DNA of 64,000 nucleotides from the NCBI RefSeq assembly GCF_011605345.1, contig NZ_JAAOXM010000012.1:1-64000 (forward strand), in the 5' to 3' direction. The translations under genes were made by a program, and so were the position numbers. Below, piece by piece: positions 58,724 through 64,000 of the stretch. Each line of letters starts with the position of its first letter. The stretch's first letter is position 1. The notes beneath the pieces are model-generated. The model was given only the letters and a program-made list of their open reading frames with translations, was not told the origin of the DNA and made no database searches. Origin of the DNA: Burkholderia sp. D-99. GTDB taxonomy: Bacteria > Pseudomonadota > Gammaproteobacteria > Burkholderiales > Burkholderiaceae.

Positions 58724-60202
58724 ATGCACTCGGACTATCTCGCGCACGACGCGATCGGCCTCGCCGCACTGGTGCGCGAACGCAAGGTGAGCCCGCGCGA
58801 ACTGCTCGACGCCGCGATCGGCCAGGCCGAAGCGGTCAACAGCGCGATCAACGCGATCGTGCTGCAGGACTACGAAGCCGCACGCCAGCGTGCGGCCGCC
58901 ACACCCGACGGCGGCACCGACGCGCCGTTCGCCGGCGTGCCGTATCTCGTCAAGGATCTCGGTGCGGCCGTCGCCGGGCTGCCACTGTCGATGGGCAGCC
59001 GGCACTACCGGTATTTCGTGCCCGACGACGATTCGCCGGTGATCGCGCGAAGCCGCGCGGCCGGTCTCAACGTGTTCGGCAAGACCAACACGTCGGAAAT
59101 CGGCCAGATGCCGTACACGGAACCCGAACTGTTCGGCGCGTGCCGCAATCCGTGGAATCTCGACCACACGCCCGGCGGCTCGAGCGGCGGCGCGGCCGCG
59201 GCCGTCGCGGCCGGCATCGTGCCGCTCGCGCATGCGTCCGACGGCGGCGGCTCGATCCGCATTCCGGCGTCGTGCTGTGGGCTGTTCGGCCTGAAGCCGA
59301 GCCGCAACCCGGTACTCGTCGACCTGCCGTCGAACGGCGAGCTGGTCGTCCAGCATGCGGTCACGCGCAGCGTGCGCGACAGCGCGCTGCTGCTCGACGT
59401 GACGACCGGCCAGACCTTGCCGGCCGGTGCGCCCGGCACATTCCTCGGCGAGCTCGACACGCCGCCCGGCCCGCTGCGGATCGGCCTCGTGCTCGACCCG
59501 ATGCTCGCACCGGCCCTCGCCGACGACACGCGCGCGGCGCTCGACGACGCTGCCGCGCTGCTCGAATCGCTCGGCCACCATGTCGAGCCGGCGACGCTGC
59601 ACATCAACTACGCGCGCGCGGCCGAAACCTTCCTCACGCTGTGGGCGACGATCGCCGAGGAAATGGTGCTCGGCGCACGCGCGCTGACCGGTCGCACGCC
59701 CAAGCGCGGCGAATTCGAAGCCGCGACGTGGGCGATGGCCGTGGTCGGCCGGCGCCTCGCACGCACGCGCCTGCCGGACGTGCTCGAATGGCAGCGCCAG
59801 CTCACCGTGCAGGTGGCCGGTCTCGTGTCGCGCTACGACGCGATCCTGTGCGCATCGCTCGCGGGGCCGCCGGTGAAGATCGGCGAATTGCAGCCGACGC
59901 CGTTCGAATCGGCGCAGATGAAAGTGCTCGCCGCGCTGCCGATCAAGCCGCTGCTGAAGGAAATGCTGGCGAAGTCGTCGGAAAAGGCGTTCACGTGGGC
60001 CGGCTGCACCGAGCTGTTCAACCTGACCGGCCAGCCGGCGATGTCGGTGCCGCTCTACTGGAACGCGCGCGGGCTGCCGATCGGCGTGCAGTTCGCCGCG
60101 CGTCACACCGACGACGGGCTGCTGCTCAGGCTCGCCCGCCAGCTCGAACAGGCGCGGCCATGGTTCGACCGCCGCCCGCCGCTGATGCAGGCGCAGCGCT
60201 GA
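58724..60202 (+). CDS. Amidase signature family enzyme
   Basis: 492-residue amidase of the Ser-cisSer-Lys type. Lys is in GVPYLVKDLG, the signature block is HTPGGSSGGAAAAVAAGIVPLAHASDGGGSIRIPAS, with both serines. It hydrolyses amides to acids and ammonia; substrate unknown. It lacks the C-terminal domains of GatA. I use ATG 58724 (GGGGGTGA nearby); ATG 58682 is in frame and possible. Probably cotranscribed with the dienelactone hydrolase. Confidence 0.92.
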   Translation: MHSDYLAHDAIGLAALVRERKVSPRELLDAAIGQAEAVNSAINAIVLQDYEAARQRAAATPDGGTDAPFAGVPYLVKDLGAAVAGLPLSMGSRHYRYFVPDDDSPVIARSRAAGLNVFGKTNTSEIGQMPYTEPELFGACRNPWNLDHTPGGSSGGAAAAVAAGIVPLAHASDGGGSIRIPASCCGLFGLKPSRNPVLVDLPSNGELVVQHAVTRSVRDSALLLDVTTGQTLPAGAPGTFLGELDTPPGPLRIGLVLDPMLAPALADDTRAALDDAAALLESLGHHVEPATLHINYARAAETFLTLWATIAEEMVLGARALTGRTPKRGEFEAATWAMAVVGRRLARTRLPDVLEWQRQLTVQVAGLVSRYDAILCASLAGPPVKIGELQPTPFESAQMKVLAALPIKPLLKEMLAKSSEKAFTWAGCTELFNLTGQPAMSVPLYWNARGLPIGVQFAARHTDDGLLLRLARQLEQARPWFDRRPPLMQAQR

Positions 60203-60233
60203 CGCACGCGGCCCCGCTCCGCAGGCATCGAAA

Positions 60234-60266
60234 AAAAGCCCCGCCGGCAAAACCGGCGGGGCTTTT
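60234..60266. terminator. Bidirectional terminator between the amidase gene and metF
   Basis: AAAAGCCCCGCCGG (60234-60247) pairs perfectly with 60253-60266 around CAAAA, with A7 and T4 ends. Confidence 0.92.
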
Positions 60267-60289
60267 ACACATGCAATCGCGTGACGCGC

Positions 60290-61120
60290 TTACACGTCGA
60301 GCCGTTCACAGATCGTCCGCGTCGCGGCCGCCGTGTTCAGCGTATAGAAGTGCAGCCCGGGCACGCCCGCGTCGACCAGACGCTGGCACAGGCCCGTGAC
60401 GACGTCCGCGCCGAACGCGCGGATCGACTCGCGATCGTCGCCGAAGCTCTCGAGCCGGCGCGCCACCCAGCGCGGCACTTCGGCGCCGCACATCTCGGAG
60501 AAGCGCATCAGCTGCGAGAAGTTCGTGATCGGCATGATGCCCGGCACGATCGGCACGTCCACACCCAGCTTGCGCGCATCGTCGACGAAACGGAAATACG
60601 CGTCGGCGTTGAAGAAGTACTGCGTGATCGCGGAATTCGCGCCGGCTTTCACCTTGCGCGCGAAATTCTCGAGATCGGCCTTCGGCGAGCGCGACTGCGG
60701 GTGGTACTCCGGGTAGCCTGCGACCTCGATGTGGAACCAGTCGCCATGCTCGGCGCGGATGAAGCTCACGAGCTCGGACGCATAGCGCAGCTCGCCGACC
60801 GCGCCCATCCCGGACGGCAGGTCGCCGCGCAGCGCGACGATATGGCGAATGCCGTACGAGCGGTACTGGTCGAGGATCGCGCGCAGGCTGTCGCGCGACG
60901 AGCCGATGCACGACAGGTGCGGCGCGGCCTCGAGGCCGTCCTTCTGCATGTCGAGCACGGTATCGAGCGTGCCCTGCTGCGTCGAGCCGCCGGCGCCGAA
61001 CGTCACGGAGACGAATTTCGGCTTCAGCGGCATCAGTTGCGCACGCGTGGCACGCAGCTTCTCGACGCCTTCCGCCGTCTTCGGCGGGAAGAATTCAAAC
61101 GAGAGTTCGATCGGTTTCAT
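60290..61120 (-). CDS. metF: Methylenetetrahydrofolate reductase
   Basis: Reduces 5,10-methylene-THF to 5-methyl-THF, the methyl donor for methionine, using FAD and NADH. 276 residues. Family blocks: ELSFEFFPPKTAEGVEKL, FVSVTFGAGGSTQQGTLD, RHIVALRGDLPSG and the KVKAGANSAITQYFFNADAYFRFVDDARKLG region. Cytosolic. Located downstream of ahcY and the holin-like gene on the same strand; the three are likely linked in one methyl-cycle unit. ATG at 61120. Confidence 0.95.
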   Translation of the reverse strand: MKPIELSFEFFPPKTAEGVEKLRATRAQLMPLKPKFVSVTFGAGGSTQQGTLDTVLDMQKDGLEAAPHLSCIGSSRDSLRAILDQYRSYGIRHIVALRGDLPSGMGAVGELRYASELVSFIRAEHGDWFHIEVAGYPEYHPQSRSPKADLENFARKVKAGANSAITQYFFNADAYFRFVDDARKLGVDVPIVPGIMPITNFSQLMRFSEMCGAEVPRWVARRLESFGDDRESIRAFGADVVTGLCQRLVDAGVPGLHFYTLNTAAATRTICERLDV

Positions 61121-61145
61121 GATTCGGTGGGAACAGGCTCAGGCC

Positions 61146-61499
61146 TCAGCCGATGTCGCGCTGACCGAAGATCAGTGCGGACAGCAGCCACGACACGATG
61201 CTGTACAGGATCGAACCGAAGAACGCGGACCAGAACCCCGACACCTCGAAGCCCTTCAGCAGCGACGACGCGAACCAGAAGCACAACGCGTTCACGACGA
61301 GGATGAACACCCCGAGCGTGACGATCGTGACGGGCAGCGTCAGCAGGATCAGCACCGGGCGGATCACCGTGTTGATCAGGCCGAGCACGACCGCGATGAT
61401 CAGCGCCGTGCCGAAGCTCTTGATGTGGATCGACGGCACGAGGTACGTGATGATCAGCAGCGCGAGCGCATTGATGACCCAGGTGAGAATGACGCTCAT
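61146..61499 (-). CDS. Phage-holin-family (YvlD-like) small membrane protein
   Basis: 117-residue inner-membrane protein with four hydrophobic helices: WVINALALLIITYLVPSI, SFGTALIIAVVLGLINTVIRPVLILLTLPVTIV and two more. It belongs to the phage_holin_4-like/YvlD family, common in chromosomes and not tied to phage. Function unknown. It sits 25 bases upstream of metF and downstream of ahcY. The gene order ahcY-holin-like-metF recurs in beta-proteobacteria, so a link to methyl-cycle transcription is likely, though not to its chemistry. Confidence 0.88.
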   Translation of the reverse strand: MSVILTWVINALALLIITYLVPSIHIKSFGTALIIAVVLGLINTVIRPVLILLTLPVTIVTLGVFILVVNALCFWFASSLLKGFEVSGFWSAFFGSILYSIVSWLLSALIFGQRDIG

Positions 61500-61660
61500 G
61501 GAGTGCTCCGGTTCGGTTGTCGATCGGTACGATCAGTGGCCGCCGCCGGCCGCCGCGGGTGCCCGAAGGCGCGCCGCGGCAGCCGGCGATCCGCGCCGTG
61601 CCGCCGTACCGTGTGCGCGTCGGCGACGCGAGCACGGCACCGCGGCGGCGGCGCATCGGA

Positions 61661-63079
61661 TCAGTAGCGGTAGTGGTTCGGCTTGAACGGGCCGTCCTTC
61701 TGCACGCCGATGTACGAAGCCTGCTCGTCCGACAGCACGGACAGGTTCGCGCCGATGCGCGCGAGGTGCAGGCGCGCGACCTTTTCATCGAGATGCTTCG
61801 GCAGCACGTACACCTTGTTCTCGTACTCGTTGCCGCGCACGAACAGCTCGATCTGCGCGAGCGTCTGGTTCGCGAACGAGTTCGACATCACGAACGACGG
61901 GTGGCCGGTCGCGCAGCCGAGGTTCACCAGGCGGCCTTCCGCCAGCAGGATCACGCGCTTGCCGTCCGGGAAGATGATGTGGTCGACCTGCGGCTTGATG
62001 TTTTCCCACTGGTACTGGCGGGTCGACGCGACGTCGATTTCCGAGTCGAAGTGGCCGATGTTGCAGACGATCGCGTTGTGGCGCATCGCCTTCATGTGGT
62101 CATGGCCGATCACGTGGAAGTTGCCGGTGGCCGTCACGAAGATGTCCGCCTTGTCGGCCGCGTATTCCATCGTCACGACGCGGTAGCCTTCCATCGCCGC
62201 CTGCAGTGCGCAGATCGGATCGATTTCGGTGACCCACACGGTCGCGCCCAGGCCGCGCAGCGATTGCGCGCAGCCCTTGCCCACATCGCCGTAGCCCGCA
62301 ACGACCGCGACCTTGCCCGCGATCATCACGTCGGTCGCGCGCTTGATGCCGTCGACCAGCGATTCACGGCAGCCGTACAGGTTGTCGAACTTCGACTTCG
62401 TGACCGAATCGTTCACGTTGAACGCCGGGAACGGCAGGCGGCCGTCCTTTTCCATCTGGTACAGGCGGTGCACGCCGGTCGTGGTTTCTTCGGTCACGCC
62501 CTTGATGTGCGCGAGGCGCTTCGAGTACCAGGTCGGGTCGATGTCGAGGTGCGCCGCGATCGACTTGTACAGCGCGACTTCTTCCTCGTTGGTCGGCTTC
62601 GCGATCACCGAACGGTCCTTCTCGGCCTTCGAGCCGAGGATCAGCAGCAGCGTTGCGTCGCCGCCGTCGTCCAGGATCATGTTCGCGAATTCGCCGTTCG
62701 GCCATTCGAAGATGCGGTGCGAGAACTCCCAGTATTCGTCGAGCGATTCGCCCTTGAACGCGAACACCGGCGTGCCGGCTTCGACGATCGCGGCAGCCGC
62801 GTGGTCCTGGGTCGAGAAGATGTTGCACGACGCCCAGCGGACGTCCGCGCCGAGCGCCTTCAGCGTCTCGATCAGCACGCCCGTCTGGATCGTCATGTGC
62901 AGCGAACCGGCGATGCGCGCGCCCTTCAGCGGCTGCTGTGCCTTGTATTCGTCGCGGATCTGCACGAGGCCCGGCATTTCGGTCTCGGCAATGTTCAGTT
63001 CCTTGCGGCCCCAGCCGGCCAGCGCCATGTCGGCGACGACGAAATCGTTGGAAGCTTTGGAATCGATAATGGCGTTCAT
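61661..63079 (-). CDS. ahcY: S-adenosylhomocysteine hydrolase (adenosylhomocysteinase)
   Basis: Splits SAH to homocysteine and adenosine, relieving inhibition of methyltransferases. 472 residues, NAD-dependent. Visible: RIAGSLHMTIQTGVLIETLKALGA, WASCNIFSTQDHAAAAIVEAG, the Rossmann VVAGYGDVGKGCAQSLRGLGA, and the C-terminal KPNHYRY. The insert of about 40 residues typical of bacterial forms lies near 150-190. ATG at 63079 with AGGAGG five bases upstream; a GTG directly before is unlikely. Expression is switched by the SAH riboswitch at 63193-63236. Confidence 0.97.
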   Translation of the reverse strand: MNAIIDSKASNDFVVADMALAGWGRKELNIAETEMPGLVQIRDEYKAQQPLKGARIAGSLHMTIQTGVLIETLKALGADVRWASCNIFSTQDHAAAAIVEAGTPVFAFKGESLDEYWEFSHRIFEWPNGEFANMILDDGGDATLLLILGSKAEKDRSVIAKPTNEEEVALYKSIAAHLDIDPTWYSKRLAHIKGVTEETTTGVHRLYQMEKDGRLPFPAFNVNDSVTKSKFDNLYGCRESLVDGIKRATDVMIAGKVAVVAGYGDVGKGCAQSLRGLGATVWVTEIDPICALQAAMEGYRVVTMEYAADKADIFVTATGNFHVIGHDHMKAMRHNAIVCNIGHFDSEIDVASTRQYQWENIKPQVDHIIFPDGKRVILLAEGRLVNLGCATGHPSFVMSNSFANQTLAQIELFVRGNEYENKVYVLPKHLDEKVARLHLARIGANLSVLSDEQASYIGVQKDGPFKPNHYRY

Positions 63080-63192
63080 CACGCCCTCCTTTCTAAAAAG
63101 TTTCTAGATTGGTGACGTGAGCGCCGTTCAGGAAGCGGGGCCGGCGCGACAACACGCTAAACGCGCGCCGCACGGCTGCTTGGTGAAGCCTT

Positions 63193-63236
63193 CCGAGCCT
63201 GGCGGGCCCAGACTGGCCCGTCGCAACGCTCCTCGG
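63193..63236 (-). promoter_or_regulatory. S-adenosylhomocysteine (SAH) riboswitch upstream of ahcY
   Basis: On the minus strand the conserved core of the SAH riboswitch class is present: CCGAGGAGCGUUGCGACGG at 63236-63218, a short GGGCC/GGCCC hairpin, then GCCAGGCUCGG. The closing stem CCGAG/CTCGG pairs 63236-63232 with 63197-63193. SAH binding turns on ahcY in known examples. It lies 114 bases before the ahcY start, 10-13 bases after the predicted transcription start. Confidence 0.93.
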
Positions 63237-63248
63237 AAAACGGGAAGG

Positions 63249-63254
63249 ATTGTA
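63249..63254 (-). promoter_or_regulatory. -10 box of ahcY
   Basis: TACAAT on the minus strand (five of six), with a predicted start near 63242 just ahead of the riboswitch. No clear -35. Confidence 0.6.
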
Positions 63255-63327
63255 GCAAATCGGCGCGCAAAATGCGCACACCGATGCCAGGCGCGCGGCG
63301 TCGGCGCGCGTGGCCGTCAGGAAAGGG

Positions 63328-64000
63328 TCAGGATTCCGCGCCGACCCACGCCTGTTCGCGCAGCCGTGCGCGCAGGCGCGCGACGGCCTGGCTGTGCAAC
63401 TGGCATACGCGCGACTCGCTCACTTCGAGCACCGCGCCGATCTCGCGCAGATTCAGACCCCGTTCGTAGTACAGCGACATCAGCAGCTTCTCGCGCTCCG
63501 GCAGCCGCTCGATCGCCTCGACGAGCGCTTCGCGCAGGTGCTCGTCGAGCAGCGCCGACAGCGGATCGGCGTGATCGACGCGATAGCGGTCGAGGAACGG
63601 CTCGTCGTCGGCCGCGCGGTCGAAATCCTCGTAGTAGATCAGCTGGCTGCCGTGCAGGTCCTGCAACATCCCCTGGTATTCGTCGAGCGGCATCTTCAGG
63701 TGCTCCGCGATCTCGGTCTCGCTCGCCGAGCGGCCGAGATGCTGCTCGACCTGGTGCACCGCGTGCTCGACCTCGCGCGACGTCTTGCGCAGGCTGCGCG
63801 GCAGCCAGTCGTTGCTGCGCAGCTCGTCGAGCATCGCGCCGCGAATGCGCTGCGTCGCGTAGGTCTCGAACTGCGCGCCCTGGTCTTCCTTGTAGCGGCC
63901 GGCCGCGTCCATCAGGCCGATCATGCCGGCCTGGATCAGGTCGTCGAGGTCGACGCTCGCCGGCATCTTCGCGACGAGCTGCAGCCCGAGGCGGCGCACG
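63328..64000 (-). CDS. fliA: Flagellar sigma factor FliA (sigma-28), 5'-truncated by the window edge
   Basis: RNA polymerase sigma factor for late flagellar and chemotaxis genes. The C-terminal 223 residues are present; the gene starts beyond base 64000. Region 2 has VDLDDLIQAGMIGLMDAAGRY and FETYATQRIRGAMLDELRSND; region 3 has RSASETEIAEHLKMPLDEY; region 4 has ALVEAIERLPEREKLLMSLYYERGLNLREIGAVLEVSESRVCQLHSQAV. It lies upstream of ahcY on the same strand, 74 bases before its riboswitch promoter. Confidence 0.94.
   Translation of the reverse strand, partial: VRRLGLQLVAKMPASVDLDDLIQAGMIGLMDAAGRYKEDQGAQFETYATQRIRGAMLDELRSNDWLPRSLRKTSREVEHAVHQVEQHLGRSASETEIAEHLKMPLDEYQGMLQDLHGSQLIYYEDFDRAADDEPFLDRYRVDHADPLSALLDEHLREALVEAIERLPEREKLLMSLYYERGLNLREIGAVLEVSESRVCQLHSQAVARLRARLREQAWVGAES

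Noticed and set aside
57902..60250. 782-residue minus-strand frame across the dienelactone hydrolase and amidase genes
   Set aside because: Spans two real genes in the antisense direction with biased composition and no motif.
61146..61499. Holin-like gene as a sign of prophage
   Set aside because: The family is widespread as a chromosomal membrane protein; no other phage gene, integrase or att-like repeat is nearby.

Overview
The window is GC-rich, densely coded DNA that reads as part of the main chromosome of a Burkholderia cepacia complex-type bacterium. The basis is gene content and order: paaABCDE next to a DUF1835 gene and a TetR gene of the PaaR type, hpd beside a fused indolepyruvate ferredoxin oxidoreductase, tandem DUF2957 lipoproteins, and fliA-ahcY-metF. 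Codon use is strongly G/C-ending almost throughout. I see no prophage, CRISPR array, integrase or rRNA operon. One small non-autonomous mobile element is present.

Layout. 0.3-10 kb: an exported GDSL hydrolase; the phenylacetyl-CoA epoxidase operon paaABCDE behind a perfect 16-bp palindrome; DUF1835 and TetR (PaaR-like) genes; a GNAT protein; and an Lrp regulator divergent from hpd. 10-20.6 kb: the 1196-residue indolepyruvate ferredoxin oxidoreductase, malic enzyme (maeB), pyrE, a YbhB-like protein, a flavodoxin-like protein and argC. 21-24.7 kb: two paralogous DUF2957 lipoproteins, an OmpW-like porin, and an unannotated minus-strand small RNA gene with a complete promoter, two anti-Shine-Dalgarno modules and an intrinsic terminator. 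24.8-34.6 kb: LysR/MFS pair, LysE exporter, 3-hydroxyisobutyrate-dehydrogenase-like enzyme, Mut7-C protein, and a four-gene MacAB-like ABC export operon. 34.6-43.8 kb: carotenoid oxygenase/DUF2239 operon, GST with divergent LysR, glucarate transporter and dehydratase, and an arginase-family gene divergent from a CGNR regulator across a perfect inverted repeat.

43.9-51.7 kb: tRNA-Ala(CGC); the envelope/replication cluster cytochrome c - BON lipoprotein - DiaA-like - YraN facing rsmI; rlpA; an MBL hydrolase coupled to an exonuclease; an Lrp regulator; and a cation efflux protein. 51.9-57.4 kb: a small H-NS protein, HugZ-like protein, MFS transporter, branched-chain amino acid binding protein and nitronate monooxygenase. 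57.6-57.9 kb: a 287-bp MITE-like element with nested hairpins flanked by TA. 57.9-64 kb: dienelactone hydrolase, amidase, then metF - holin-like - ahcY on the minus strand. ahcY is preceded by an S-adenosylhomocysteine riboswitch. The 5'-truncated fliA reaches the window edge.

How the parts fit. Aromatic catabolism dominates the left third: phenylacetate through PaaABCDE, tyrosine/phenylalanine through Hpd, and aryl-pyruvates through the indolepyruvate oxidoreductase. The right end holds the activated-methyl cycle (AhcY, MetF), controlled by SAH. The small RNA at 24.7 kb could link several catabolic genes, because its 5' end is exactly complementary to the Shine-Dalgarno regions of the indolepyruvate oxidoreductase and glucarate-transporter genes.
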